Assembly: GCF_014656545.1 (NCBI RefSeq)
Contig: NZ_BNDS01000010.1
Span: 62,611-107,177, forward strand
DNA: 44,567 bases
Origin: Neobacillus kokaensis
GTDB taxonomy: Bacteria; Bacillota; Bacilli; Bacillales; Cytobacillaceae
Direction of reading: 5' to 3'
Of this stretch, positions 17,225 to 26,611 are shown in pieces (the stretch's first letter is position 1; every line of letters starts with the position of its first letter). The position numbers and the translations under genes are program-made. Under the pieces are notes generated by a model. It was not told where the DNA came from and did no database searches. It saw nothing but the letters and a program-made list of their open reading frames with translations.

Positions 17225-18372
17225 TATTTTTTAAGAGAATAATACTTTGTACTCGATTTTTTTAATTCAGCATAAATGGCTGTTGTTAGACTTCTAGGTC
17301 CTTGGGCATCTAATCCAGCCTCCCATAACATCATACCGCCAAAACCATAATTCAATGCCAGCTGCGTTTTCTTTTCCATGGTCGTACTGCCATTGTAATA
17401 ATAAGTGGTTCCATTCATTTTTACCATATCGGATGCAGCATCATCTGGATTCTCTTTGATAATCGCGGCATAGGAAACCTGTTTGATTTTCGGATCCGTT
17501 GGCTGTGCATAAAATGGAACTCCAAGAACTAGTTTATCTTTTGAAATCTTATTTTGCTCAAAAAGGTTGGACCAATAGTTGACAATTTTCTCTGTAAACT
17601 TATAAGGTGATAGGTTAGCAGCATTATATTTGCCATCCCACTGACCGTCATAAGCCATGATATTTACATGGTCAACATAACGGAACATGGCCGTGTCGTA
17701 TTGGACGAAACCGACTTCAGTCAACGTTTCTGCATTAATTTTTGAATAAACCGCTATTGATAGTTCTTTATTTGTCTTATGAAGCTTATTGCTTAACTGC
17801 TTAGTAAAGGCCTTCAAATTTTGAGCATCTTCGGCTGAACGTGAATGCTCAAAATCGATGTCTATTCCGTCAAGATGCTCCCTTTCTGCAATCCTGGCAA
17901 GCTCATTCACCAGCTTTGTTCTTGCTGCTGAATTGGATATGGCCGCTTTAAAATACGGATAGGATTCTCCGCCCTTTATATGGTACCAGCCACCAATTGC
18001 AAGGATCACTTTTGTATTGTGCTTCTTTGCATTCGTAACGATTGTACGTAAATTTTCCATGGCATAATCTCCGCTAAAAAGGATTTCGCCGTCCTTTGTA
18101 GGATGTACAAAGGAGAAAATGACATGAGTTAGTTTCGAATAATCGATCATGTTGGGATCGCGAAAGTCCTGTACGTAACCAATTAACACCTTTGAGTTTG
18201 CTTTAGGTGTCTTGGGAAGTGTTTTTTCTTTAGGGTTCGCAGCCGAAACTGGTGCTTGATATATATTTATTGGATTCATTTTGGCGTTTTTTGTGTATAG
18301 TATTCCAGAAGAAAATCCCCCGACAAATGTCAAAAGGATGACTAGTACAAGGATTAGATTCCGTTTTTTCAT
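17224..18372 (-). CDS. Membrane-anchored GH18 glycosidase
   Basis: A 382-residue glycoside hydrolase family 18 protein with an N-terminal signal anchor (about 6-26) and a linker rich in Lys/Pro. The catalytic motif is intact, D168-G-I-D171-I-D173-F-E175, and the barrel pattern includes KVLIGYVQDF, VILAIGGWY, HVNIMAYDGQW and GGMMLWEAGLDAQG. Typical members cut beta-1,4 N-acetylglucosamine links in chitin or peptidoglycan. It probably sits outside the cell, tethered to the membrane. It lies downstream of, and codirectional with, the LysM/GH18 gene, 104 bp away. Its role in wall or spore biology is inferred. Confidence 0.85.
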   Translation of the reverse strand: MKKRNLILVLVILLTFVGGFSSGILYTKNAKMNPINIYQAPVSAANPKEKTLPKTPKANSKVLIGYVQDFRDPNMIDYSKLTHVIFSFVHPTKDGEILFSGDYAMENLRTIVTNAKKHNTKVILAIGGWYHIKGGESYPYFKAAISNSAARTKLVNELARIAEREHLDGIDIDFEHSRSAEDAQNLKAFTKQLSNKLHKTNKELSIAVYSKINAETLTEVGFVQYDTAMFRYVDHVNIMAYDGQWDGKYNAANLSPYKFTEKIVNYWSNLFEQNKISKDKLVLGVPFYAQPTDPKIKQVSYAAIIKENPDDAASDMVKMNGTTYYYNGSTTMEKKTQLALNYGFGGMMLWEAGLDAQGPRSLTTAIYAELKKSSTKYYSLKK

Positions 18373-18476
18373 AGATTAAAACCTCCTAATCTTCCTGTCT
18401 TTAAAAATTGTAACAGAAAAGAGGAGGAGGTTCGGTTGGTAATATAACCCTATTCATAGGACTTAATGAGAAAAAA

Positions 18477-19895
18477 TTACGTCAGCTTCTTTATCGTAAA
18501 ATTATCTTCCAGCAGCGCCCAGTTTTGCGGGTATGGATAGCCGAGTACCCAATAGCTGACGCCGCGCAAATTGTATTCCTTTATCAAATCAAATTTAGCC
18601 TGAGCACTTCGTGCATCTTCAAACCATACCTCGTGTCCTCGGCCCTGCTCATCTGTATACCTAAAGTAAGGGGACGCAGCAACTGGATCATATTGAATCG
18701 CAACACCATACTTAATCGCCCGGCTGACCGCTTCTTGAGGACTATACGTTTCTGCCTCCTGTCCTTGCACATGAGGAATAATCCAGTCCCTAGCATATAA
18801 CTGGAAGCCCATCAGAATTTTTTCAGGCGGGATCACGGAGACAGCGTAATCGAGTACCCGGCGAATTTCGTTCAAAGGCGAAACAGCTTGCGGTGGTCCC
18901 TTGCGATAGCCCCACTCATAAGTCATCAGCACAACAAAGTCAGCAATTTTGCCGTGAGCGGGATAATCATGTGCTTCATACAATAATCCTTTTTGTTCAC
19001 CGCTAATTTTAGGCGCTAAGGAGGTCGATACAAAATAACCTTCAGCGTGCAGCCGGTCCACTGCACGCTGAAGAAATTGATTATATAATTCACGGTCAGC
19101 CGGCAGGACATTTTCGAAATCAATATTTAATCCTCGATAGCCTTTTGAACGCATAATCGATAAGATGTTTTCCAACAGCTTATCCCGGTGTTCTTCACTT
19201 GCTAGTACGCTGTGAGCAATGTTTTCACCGGCTTTTGTGGCAGTGAAATTGGTAATCGACATCATTGGCAGCGCACCCTTGCTAGAACCGGCTTGGATGG
19301 CGTCTGAGTCGTTTTCCATGTAAAGAACAAGTGTACCGTCTGGTTGAATAACATAGGCAAACGGCGCAATATACGTCAAATGTTCAGCCACTTCTCCTAC
19401 CATTTGAATTGCCTGCTGCCCTGAATGGTACGTAAAGGCATTGCTTTCGATTACCGGCTTGCTTCGCGGAATTATTAGTACCGTTCCAGGATATAACATG
19501 TTAGGATTTTGGATTTTATTGGCCTTTATGATCGCATTGATCGTCGTTCCATAATACTTGGCAATCATCCATAAAGTTTCTCCTTGGGCGATGGTGTGCC
19601 TTATTGCCGGAATTCTTAAAACGGTACCGGGATAAATAAGTGCAGGATTTGTGATTTGATTTGCCCGAATAATCGCCTCGATCGATGTACCATACCTTTG
19701 AGCAATGGACCACAGGGCTTCTCCAGAATTAACAGAGTGAAAAACATCTAGTGTCGGAATAACAATAGCCTGGCCAACTGCTAATTGATTTGGATTTGTT
19801 AACCCATTCACTTCGGTAATATTACCAATAGCAACTTGGTATCGATTGGATATTTGCCATAACGTTTCACCACGCTGAACAACATGGATGACCAT
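18477..19895 (-). CDS. LysM-GH18 spore cortex-lytic enzyme (YaaH/SleL type)
   Basis: A 472-residue protein with three LysM repeats (about 3-47, 52-95, 99-143) and a GH18 domain (about 150-470). The active-site strand is GYRGLNIDFEN with D259 and catalytic E261; the first acidic positions of the usual DxxDxDxE are replaced. It resembles B. subtilis YaaH and Bacillus cereus SleL, cortical fragment-lytic N-acetylglucosaminidases of spores, which carry two LysM repeats; three is unusual. It has no signal peptide, as for those coat-associated enzymes. The start is preceded by GGGGGAGG on the minus strand. Confidence 0.85.
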   Translation of the reverse strand: MVIHVVQRGETLWQISNRYQVAIGNITEVNGLTNPNQLAVGQAIVIPTLDVFHSVNSGEALWSIAQRYGTSIEAIIRANQITNPALIYPGTVLRIPAIRHTIAQGETLWMIAKYYGTTINAIIKANKIQNPNMLYPGTVLIIPRSKPVIESNAFTYHSGQQAIQMVGEVAEHLTYIAPFAYVIQPDGTLVLYMENDSDAIQAGSSKGALPMMSITNFTATKAGENIAHSVLASEEHRDKLLENILSIMRSKGYRGLNIDFENVLPADRELYNQFLQRAVDRLHAEGYFVSTSLAPKISGEQKGLLYEAHDYPAHGKIADFVVLMTYEWGYRKGPPQAVSPLNEIRRVLDYAVSVIPPEKILMGFQLYARDWIIPHVQGQEAETYSPQEAVSRAIKYGVAIQYDPVAASPYFRYTDEQGRGHEVWFEDARSAQAKFDLIKEYNLRGVSYWVLGYPYPQNWALLEDNFTIKKLT

Positions 19896-19959
19896 ATTTA
19901 ACCTCCCCCAAAATAAATCACGTTACGTTAAACTATGATGGGAGAGGCGTTTTTGTGTT

Positions 19960-21498
19960 TTACTCTGCTGCTTTTTCAATCTTTAAGCCAACATTTGAAA
20001 AGACAGTTCTAAAAAAAGTGAATTGACGATTTTGGACGATATGCCGTAATTTTTCCTCCGCCGGTTTTCTAATATTAATTTTCATATAATCATGATATCT
20101 TAAAAAAATGGAATAAGTGGATGGAGACAGGGTGCCTAATAAAACCAAATCAATTTCCACTGTTCCGTTTCCACTTTTATCAACAACTACGGGAAGCAAT
20201 ACCTCATTTAAAGCATTTTTTGTATCGCGAATCAGTACATCCGTAACACCATCTAAATAATCTCCATACACGGTAAAATTGAGAAAATAAGAATTCTGTG
20301 AAAAATAATCCTCCTTATATACAGCATGCATAGGTAACCTAATATGGGTACTCCCATTAAAAATCGTATACGGCAAGCCTTCTTTGATAATAACTTCCTT
20401 AATTTTCTCCTGACGATCCCATGCATAAAGGTTTTCCAGCAGCCGATAATTTTTTTCTCGAAAAAGCTGATAAACCACTTTATTCATCGGCTGCAGAAAT
20501 TCTTCGGAAAACTCATAGTCTAAATGTTTTGTTGTTTTTAACACTTGGTTCAGCTTATGGTAATACACCCGTTTAAGCTTGGTTTTTTGATAATGCGGGG
20601 TGGTGAAAAATCGGGAAATGGAATCGTATTCATATAATCGGTTTAACACCATCTTTTGTTTGTTTACATCCAGCTCTTTATTGATCATATGGTGAATGAC
20701 TTTTAGATTACAGTTTGTTTTTTGTATGATGTTTGTCTGATTGGAAAGCCTTGTATCCTGGTTATCAATCCTGTTTAAGTAATAAATCGGTTTTGTAGTT
20801 GTTGATATGGAAGGACAATGAACCAAAACTTCCATGAAAAATTGCTTATCCTCTGCAAACTTCATTTCGGGAAATTGTATTTGATTGTTTTTCAATAATT
20901 CGGCACTTACCATTCTTGCCCTAGGGCCAAGATGATGAAAGATATGTGGAATAGATAAGGGGCAAACACTTCTTCGTTCCTTACAGGATTCATGCTCACC
21001 AATTATACTTATCCCCTTAGCCTTCACCTGTATGGTCTTTCCTACAGCATAAGCATCTCCAGTTTCCTCAAGAATTGCCGCAAGTGTTTCAAGGCCGCTT
21101 GGTTCGAGCCAATCATCGGCATCCAAGAAGGAAATATATTTCGAACTCGACAGGTCAATCCCGATATTGCGTGGGCGGCCAGGTGTTCCTGTATTCCTAT
21201 TCAAAAAAATAACCATAATGTTTTCAAACCTTGAAGAATAGTCTAATAAAATCTCCCGAGATGAATCAGTAGAACAGTCATCGACCAGGATGTATTCAAT
21301 CTTGTCTAAACCAAGTGATTGTTGAAGCACCGAATCGATTGTTTTTCGTAAATACTTTTCGGCATTATACACCGGTGTTATAACAGAAACTAATCTTGTC
21401 GGCCGAGCATTCATCCGCTGCTCATCGACTACAGTATATTCGGAATGGCTTCGATTTCGTGGATTAAAGATTTTCCTAAAATTCCTCATAATCATCAC
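19960..21498 (-). CDS. Family 2 glycosyltransferase
   Basis: A 512-residue protein with an N-terminal GT-A domain (about 36-250): VSVITPVYNAEKYLRKTIDS, VDDCSTDS (72-79), GTPGRPRNIG (104-113) and the metal/nucleotide-sugar motif DADDW (126-130). The C-terminal half (about 270-510) has a helical linker and a beta-rich tail, the layout of wall teichoic acid or capsule GT2 enzymes such as TarS/TarP, but I cannot name the acceptor. It has no membrane segments. It lies 64 bp upstream of, and codirectional with, the cortex-lytic gene; they may share a transcript. The 164 bp between this gene and the divergent operon hold both promoters but no clear box. Confidence 0.8.
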   Translation of the reverse strand: MMIMRNFRKIFNPRNRSHSEYTVVDEQRMNARPTRLVSVITPVYNAEKYLRKTIDSVLQQSLGLDKIEYILVDDCSTDSSREILLDYSSRFENIMVIFLNRNTGTPGRPRNIGIDLSSSKYISFLDADDWLEPSGLETLAAILEETGDAYAVGKTIQVKAKGISIIGEHESCKERRSVCPLSIPHIFHHLGPRARMVSAELLKNNQIQFPEMKFAEDKQFFMEVLVHCPSISTTTKPIYYLNRIDNQDTRLSNQTNIIQKTNCNLKVIHHMINKELDVNKQKMVLNRLYEYDSISRFFTTPHYQKTKLKRVYYHKLNQVLKTTKHLDYEFSEEFLQPMNKVVYQLFREKNYRLLENLYAWDRQEKIKEVIIKEGLPYTIFNGSTHIRLPMHAVYKEDYFSQNSYFLNFTVYGDYLDGVTDVLIRDTKNALNEVLLPVVVDKSGNGTVEIDLVLLGTLSPSTYSIFLRYHDYMKINIRKPAEEKLRHIVQNRQFTFFRTVFSNVGLKIEKAAE

Positions 21499-21662
21499 AT
21501 CAACTCACAACAAAAATATTCACCTTATTCATCGGCATCTTTTACAGTTTTTATTCGAGTAGGATAGTTAAATTTTACGTTATTTTACAGAATTTACACT
21601 AAAATTGTAAGATAAATGTTAAAATAATGATTGTGATTATTTTTTTATAGGGGGATAAAAAA

Positions 21663-22592
21663 TTGGATTCAAAGTTTTCAAAACCAAAAGGATTCGGGGA
21701 AATTCTCGACCATACATTTAGTTTAAGTAAAAGCAGATTTAAGGATTTCTTCATGGTTTTCCTTATTTTATTAGGGCCAGTTTATTTGGTGGAAGCCATC
21801 ATTCAATTATTATCGGGAACAAGCTTTTTTAGGGAGGTCGGCAGCGGAAGTACATGGTATGAGCAAATGCTGGCCAGCTTTACAGAGACAGGGACAGTGG
21901 ATTCCAGCAGCATTGGTGCGGATGTCGGGCTGATTTTTGTAGGGCTTTTCACAGTCATCCTTGGACCAGTGGCAGAAGCAGCAATCTTATTAGGAATCAA
22001 TCATATTCGAAAAAATGAAGACTTTACAGTGAAATCAATTATTAAAGAAGCCTTCTCACGTTTTTGGCCGATGCTCGGAAGTACAATTTTATTTGGCCTG
22101 ATTATTTTTGGGATGGTTCTCGTTCCTATTATCATCGTCGCTTTAATGGGAGTAATTGGGGCAGCGGCTACTAATCCAGCTGTAGGAATTTTAATTGGGG
22201 TCGTCTTATTTTTAGCCTTTGGTGTGGTGATTGCTTACTTCGTCACGCGCTGGAGTTTTTATTTTGGCTCGGTAGTGCTTGACCGCAAATCGCCTGGATT
22301 TGGCCGCAGCTGGAGACTAACACGGGGACGCACATGGGTTTTAATTGGTTTATTTATTGTTTTTTATTTAATCATTACAATCATCAGCTTTGCGGTGGAA
22401 GCAACTCTTGGCATTGCTTTAGGAAACAGCGTCCTGTTATCGATCATTTCCAACATTGTGGTGTTAATTACGACAATGATTTTCTCTGTGGGATATGGTG
22501 TCATGTATCTTGATTTAAAGGTTCGCCACGATGCCGATGATTTAAAAGAACTAATTGACGACTATAACAATCCACCCATTTTAGATAAATAA
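21663..22592 (+). CDS. GPDPase-type membrane-domain protein (six-plus TM)
   Basis: A 309-residue membrane protein with about six hydrophobic segments, resembling the membrane domain found in glycerophosphodiester phosphodiesterases but without the enzyme domain. It opens with FSKPKGFGEILDHTFSLSKSRFKDFFMVFL and holds SVVLDRKSPGFGRSWRLTRGR (about 215-235), typical for this family. The start is TTG at 21663 with TAGGGGGAT upstream. It is the first gene of a five-gene operon with DUF4129, DUF4350, MoxR and DUF58 proteins. It may form the membrane platform for that system; its biochemical role is unknown. Confidence 0.75.
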   Translation: MDSKFSKPKGFGEILDHTFSLSKSRFKDFFMVFLILLGPVYLVEAIIQLLSGTSFFREVGSGSTWYEQMLASFTETGTVDSSSIGADVGLIFVGLFTVILGPVAEAAILLGINHIRKNEDFTVKSIIKEAFSRFWPMLGSTILFGLIIFGMVLVPIIIVALMGVIGAAATNPAVGILIGVVLFLAFGVVIAYFVTRWSFYFGSVVLDRKSPGFGRSWRLTRGRTWVLIGLFIVFYLIITIISFAVEATLGIALGNSVLLSIISNIVVLITTMIFSVGYGVMYLDLKVRHDADDLKELIDDYNNPPILDK

Positions 22593-22602
22593 GGTGATGA
22601 CA

Positions 22603-23259
22603 ATGCTTGATGCCAACAAGGCACGAGATGAGCTAAAAGACATACTCAATCAAAAAGAATACCGCGTATATGACGAGTCAAAGGGTTTGTTTGCCACTTG
22701 GTGGGACAATGCAAAGCAATGGATTGCCGACAAATTAGAAGACTTATTTCCGTCCGTTAACATTGCGGATAGTGCAGCAGGATCAATCCTACTGATAATA
22801 GTGATTGTTGTAGTGTTACTTCTTTTGGCTATATCCGCTTATTTTCTAATTCGAAACCATAGACGGAATAAAGTCCTTCGGAAGCACAAACCGCTGCAAT
22901 CGAGAAATGAGCTAAACTGGTCGTATTCGCAGCATGTAAGGGAAGCAGAAAGACTGGAGGCTTTAAGTGACTTTACTGGTGCTGTCCGCCACTTATTTCT
23001 AGGTCTATTACTTTTCTTTCATGAAAAAGGATGGCTAGAGGCAAGGTTTTGGAAAACCAACTGGGAGTATTATGAAGAATTAAGGAAAATAGATCAAAGC
23101 CGGGCAGAACAATTTTTCCATCTTGCCCAGTTTTTTGATGAAGTCACATATGGCGAGCGAGAAGTAAAGAGCAAGGAATATATTCAATTCTACGAAAATG
23201 TTATGAAAGAACTAAAGGAAGATCTGTTCGGGGGAGGGAGCAGCGTTGAAAAAGGCTAG
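22603..23259 (+). CDS. DUF4129 membrane protein
   Basis: A 218-residue protein: a short N-terminal region with an amphipathic WWDNAKQWIADKLEDLFP stretch, one membrane segment (about 62-83), then a cytoplasmic DUF4129 domain (REAERLEALSDFTGAVRHLFLGLLLFF, KTNWEYYEELR, FFDEVTYGER). Start 22603 is favoured because AAGGTGAT (22591-22598) would be its ribosome site; the in-frame GTG at 22594 lies inside that site. The gene overlaps the next by 14 bp. DUF4129 proteins are commonly encoded with MoxR/DUF58 loci and transglutaminase-like proteins. Confidence 0.82.
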   Translation: MLDANKARDELKDILNQKEYRVYDESKGLFATWWDNAKQWIADKLEDLFPSVNIADSAAGSILLIIVIVVVLLLLAISAYFLIRNHRRNKVLRKHKPLQSRNELNWSYSQHVREAERLEALSDFTGAVRHLFLGLLLFFHEKGWLEARFWKTNWEYYEELRKIDQSRAEQFFHLAQFFDEVTYGEREVKSKEYIQFYENVMKELKEDLFGGGSSVEKG

Positions 23260-24376
23260 ACAAGGGTGGATATGGCTTGCTGTTTTACTGGTCCTATTCA
23301 GTGTCATCAGCTATTTCGCCTTTTCTCCAAAACCGCGGTTTTTTCCAAGTTATGTCTCAGATTCCCCTTCACCTACAGGGGTAAAGGGATTCTACACATA
23401 CCTAAGCAAGGAGACGAAGGTGCAACGCTGGAGCTATTCCCCTACTTTATTGCCAAAGGGTCAGGAAAAGCAGCTGATGGTGATGATTGAACCATTAAAT
23501 GTTCCGGAAACAAAGGAAATGAAAGAGTACATGGATTTTATCAAAGCGGGGAATACGATTCTGCTTTTGAAGGATAATCCAAAAGGCATGTTGGATATTA
23601 ATACCTGGCCAGTTGACGAAGGTATGAGCGATGATCAGCTTTTGAAGGTTTATGACCAAAACAATAATGCCTATAAGGCTAACATTAAGTCTTACATACG
23701 TCTGGAATCGCAGAAAGGAAATGACATTTTACTCAAGGACAAAGCAGGTATTGTAGCAATGAAACGAGCGGTGGGTAAGGGACAATTGATCGTAGCAGTG
23801 ACGCCTGAATGGGTAATGAACGGAAATATTTTAAAACATGATCATTTGCCGCTAGTTTTACGTTTGATTAATGAAAGCGATGCCCAAACCATTTTAATTG
23901 ATGAATACCTGCATGGTGCAGAAAGTCACAAATCTGCTTGGATGGTGTATCCAAAGTGGTTTGTATTGCTAATCCTTCAAGGAATTATTCTTGCCATTCT
24001 CTGGCTTTGGCTTCAAGGCAAACGATTTGGCCCTATTTTTCTGCCGCGGGAAGCAACTGTCCGTTTTAGCGATGAAGGGATCCGGGCGTTAGCAGCGTGG
24101 TATATCCGCGGCAGACGTTATCACGATTCTTTAGTGATTCAAGCAGATTTTGTCAAGCTGTTGCTTCAGGAACGCTGGCAAATTCCGTACAGCAGGGATT
24201 GGAAGGATCTTGCGAGTTTTCTAGAACGAAAATGGCAGGGAATTAAACCAACGGAAATTCGTTCCTTTCTACAAGGCCTAGCGGCTGTACTAGAAAAGGA
24301 AAAAATCAATAAGCAAGAATATTTACATTGGTCAGGCCGGCTCAACCGGCTGCAGAAAGAGGTGGAACAAGGATGA
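23246..24376 (+). CDS. DUF4350 membrane protein
   Basis: A 376-residue protein with an N-terminal membrane segment (about 6-26), an extracytoplasmic DUF4350 domain with a GIFT/GATase-like fold pattern (SPTGVKGFYTYLSKE, EYMDFIKAGNTILLL, VMNGNILKHDHLPLVLRL), a second membrane segment (about 232-255) and a cytoplasmic tail (RGRRYHDSLVIQADFVKLLL). The TTG start at 23246 is supported by GGGGGAGGGAG. It overlaps both neighbours (14 bp upstream, ATGA downstream), showing tight translational coupling. No enzymatic function is established for the family. Confidence 0.8.
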   Translation: MKKARQGWIWLAVLLVLFSVISYFAFSPKPRFFPSYVSDSPSPTGVKGFYTYLSKETKVQRWSYSPTLLPKGQEKQLMVMIEPLNVPETKEMKEYMDFIKAGNTILLLKDNPKGMLDINTWPVDEGMSDDQLLKVYDQNNNAYKANIKSYIRLESQKGNDILLKDKAGIVAMKRAVGKGQLIVAVTPEWVMNGNILKHDHLPLVLRLINESDAQTILIDEYLHGAESHKSAWMVYPKWFVLLILQGIILAILWLWLQGKRFGPIFLPREATVRFSDEGIRALAAWYIRGRRYHDSLVIQADFVKLLLQERWQIPYSRDWKDLASFLERKWQGIKPTEIRSFLQGLAAVLEKEKINKQEYLHWSGRLNRLQKEVEQG

Positions 24377-25302
24377 GACAGGAATTAACATCCTTTCTAG
24401 AAACATATGAAAAGCGAATTCTTGGACAAAAATTAAATTTACGGCTTCTATTATCATCCGTATTATCGGGCGGACATGTTCTGCTAGAAGGGGTGCCTGG
24501 CACCGGTAAAACACAAATGGTACGGACGCTTGCTGATCTTCTTGGCGGCGATTTTAACAGGATTCAATTTACCCCAGACCTTCTGCCAAGTGATATTACT
24601 GGAAGCATGATTTACAATATGAAAGAAGGAAGCTTTCAGACGTTAAAAGGGCCAATTTTTACAAATATATTATTAGCCGATGAAATTAACCGGACACCGG
24701 CGAAAACACAAGCCGCACTTCTGGAAGCAATGGAAGAAAAGCAGGTGACGATCCAAGGTGAAACGTACCAGCTGCCTGATATGTTTTTCGTTGTCGCTAC
24801 ACAAAACCCAATTGAATTTGAAGGAACGTATCCGCTTCCGGAAGCACAGCAGGACCGATTCTTGTTTAAGCTGTACATCGACTTCCCAACCTTTGAAGAA
24901 GAAAAACAGGTGTTAAAACAAGTAATTGAAAAGCAATTTGATACAAGCCCGCTTCCTGAAGTCCTTGATTTGCCGACTTTCATGGCGATTCGCAAGGAGG
25001 TTAGCGAAGTTACCGTAGGAGAAAACGTCCTTGATTACATGATGAAAATTGTCAGGAAAACACGGGAAACGGAAACCATCCGCTTTGGCGCCAGTACAAG
25101 AGCGGGGATTTCTATCGGAAAAGCGGCTCAAGCCTGGGCTTATCTTGCCGGCAGAGATTATGTGACACCGGATGATATTAAAATGGTTGCCAAACCGGCA
25201 TTGCGACATCGGATTCAATTATCCCCGCATGTAGAATTGGAGGGAGCAACCGTTGACCAAATTATTGAAGAGCTTGTGGGCTCGGTTCCTGTTCCAAGAT
25301 AG
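24373..25302 (+). CDS. MoxR-family AAA+ ATPase
   Basis: A 309-residue MoxR AAA+ ATPase, a chaperone-like enzyme thought to act on partner VWA/DUF58 proteins. Walker A is GVPGTGKT (40-47), Walker B LLADEINRTPAK (100-111), sensor 1 FFVVATQNPIEFEGTYPLPEAQQDRF, and a C-terminal lid with GASTRAGI. Start ATG 24373 overlaps the stop of DUF4350 (ATGA) and has AGAGGTGG upstream; the longer frame from 24328 would lie inside the previous gene. The following DUF58 gene starts inside its last 50 bp. MoxR-DUF58 pairs are widespread. Confidence 0.92.
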   Translation: MRQELTSFLETYEKRILGQKLNLRLLLSSVLSGGHVLLEGVPGTGKTQMVRTLADLLGGDFNRIQFTPDLLPSDITGSMIYNMKEGSFQTLKGPIFTNILLADEINRTPAKTQAALLEAMEEKQVTIQGETYQLPDMFFVVATQNPIEFEGTYPLPEAQQDRFLFKLYIDFPTFEEEKQVLKQVIEKQFDTSPLPEVLDLPTFMAIRKEVSEVTVGENVLDYMMKIVRKTRETETIRFGASTRAGISIGKAAQAWAYLAGRDYVTPDDIKMVAKPALRHRIQLSPHVELEGATVDQIIEELVGSVPVPR

Positions 25303-26611
25303 AGGGATATTACCAACTAAAAAATTGCTGATAGTCTATGTGATTCTTACTGCCGCTTTAGGAATAGCAACAGCAGGGAATCTATCATGGTGGTATGTGT
25401 TTACTATAAATATTATAGTATTTTTGGTAAGTCTTGGGGATTTATTTTTCTCTCCAAAAAAATCCCAGCTAAGCTTTAAAAGGACGTTGTCAGATGAAAT
25501 GGAACGCGGGCTGCCATATTCACTTACGATTGAGGTAAGCAATCCTTCAGCCTATTCGTTTTCTTACAGGCTGATTGACAGCCTGCCACAGTCATTTTCT
25601 CGGCCGTTTCCAATAAAGGGAACGATACCAAAGGATTCAGCAGTGAAGATTATGTATGAAACAACCGCTGCTGAACGAGGAAAATATAAAATCAATAAGC
25701 TATATTTTCGTTACCGGAGCTTACTCGGATTATGGGAAAAGCAAACAACGGTAGAATTACCGCAAGAAGTCAAGGTCATCCCAGATTTAACGGAGACGAA
25801 GCAGTATTTAGAGAATGCCCAAGCATTTTTACTTTATGAAGGATGGAAGATTCGGAAACAGTTAAGCGGCGTTGGAGAGTTCGCCAAGATTCGAAATTAT
25901 GTTGTCGGTGATGACCCGCGGAAAATCAATTGGCGGCAAACCGCAAAATTAAGAGAAGTTATGACCAATGAATATGAGCCGGAGCACGGCAAATATATTA
26001 CAATACTACTCGATTGCGGCAGGATGATGGGGGCCGAGCTAAAAAAGGCCAATCGCCTGGAAAAAGCACTCGAGGCAGCGCTGACGGTTGCAGCGGCAGC
26101 ACTTCAAAAAGGGGACTATGTATCAGTTCTTGCTTTTTCAAAGGAGATCAAGGTGTTTGTTCCTCCGGCAAAAGGAATGGCTCATCTGCAGACAATCTTG
26201 CAGGCCATTTACAATGTGAAAGTTGATGCTGCCGAATCTAATTATGCCGCAGTACTGCAATATTTGGAAATGGTGCAGAAGAAGCGCAGTTTATTGTTGT
26301 TATTCAGTGATGTCCGCACCTTTTTACACGAAGAATCAGCACTAATCTATTTAAAACGGCTCCGGTCTCGCCATTTATTTTTCATGATTGGAATAGAGGA
26401 CCAAACGCTGGTGAAACGGACGAAGGCAGAGCCAACTGATGTCCAAACAGCTATGATAAAGAGCATTGCCCAGCAGCAAATGATGTTTAAAAAGCGGGAA
26501 AAAAACAAATGGGAAAAACAGGGCCTGCAAATGATTGAGGCCCCGGAGGAAAAATTGGCGGTAACCGCCGTTTCGCAATATATCGATATTATGAATCAGA
26601 ACTTGTTATAG
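25253..26611 (+). CDS. DUF58 / VWA-like membrane protein
   Basis: A 452-residue partner of MoxR. Two close N-terminal hydrophobic segments (about 24-60) precede a beta-rich region and the DUF58 signature GVGEFAKIRNYVVGDDPRKINWRQTAK (about 206-232). A VWA-like domain follows (ITILLDCGRMMG about 245-256, where DCGR replaces the usual metal-site DxSxS). The start is TTG 25253, supported by GGAGGGAG (25239-25246) inside moxR and giving a 50-bp overlap. The 3' end overlaps the convergent SpoIIM-like gene by 23 bp. A transglutaminase-like gene, which often follows, is absent here. Confidence 0.88.
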   Translation: MTKLLKSLWARFLFQDRGILPTKKLLIVYVILTAALGIATAGNLSWWYVFTINIIVFLVSLGDLFFSPKKSQLSFKRTLSDEMERGLPYSLTIEVSNPSAYSFSYRLIDSLPQSFSRPFPIKGTIPKDSAVKIMYETTAAERGKYKINKLYFRYRSLLGLWEKQTTVELPQEVKVIPDLTETKQYLENAQAFLLYEGWKIRKQLSGVGEFAKIRNYVVGDDPRKINWRQTAKLREVMTNEYEPEHGKYITILLDCGRMMGAELKKANRLEKALEAALTVAAAALQKGDYVSVLAFSKEIKVFVPPAKGMAHLQTILQAIYNVKVDAAESNYAAVLQYLEMVQKKRSLLLLFSDVRTFLHEESALIYLKRLRSRHLFFMIGIEDQTLVKRTKAEPTDVQTAMIKSIAQQQMMFKKREKNKWEKQGLQMIEAPEEKLAVTAVSQYIDIMNQNLL

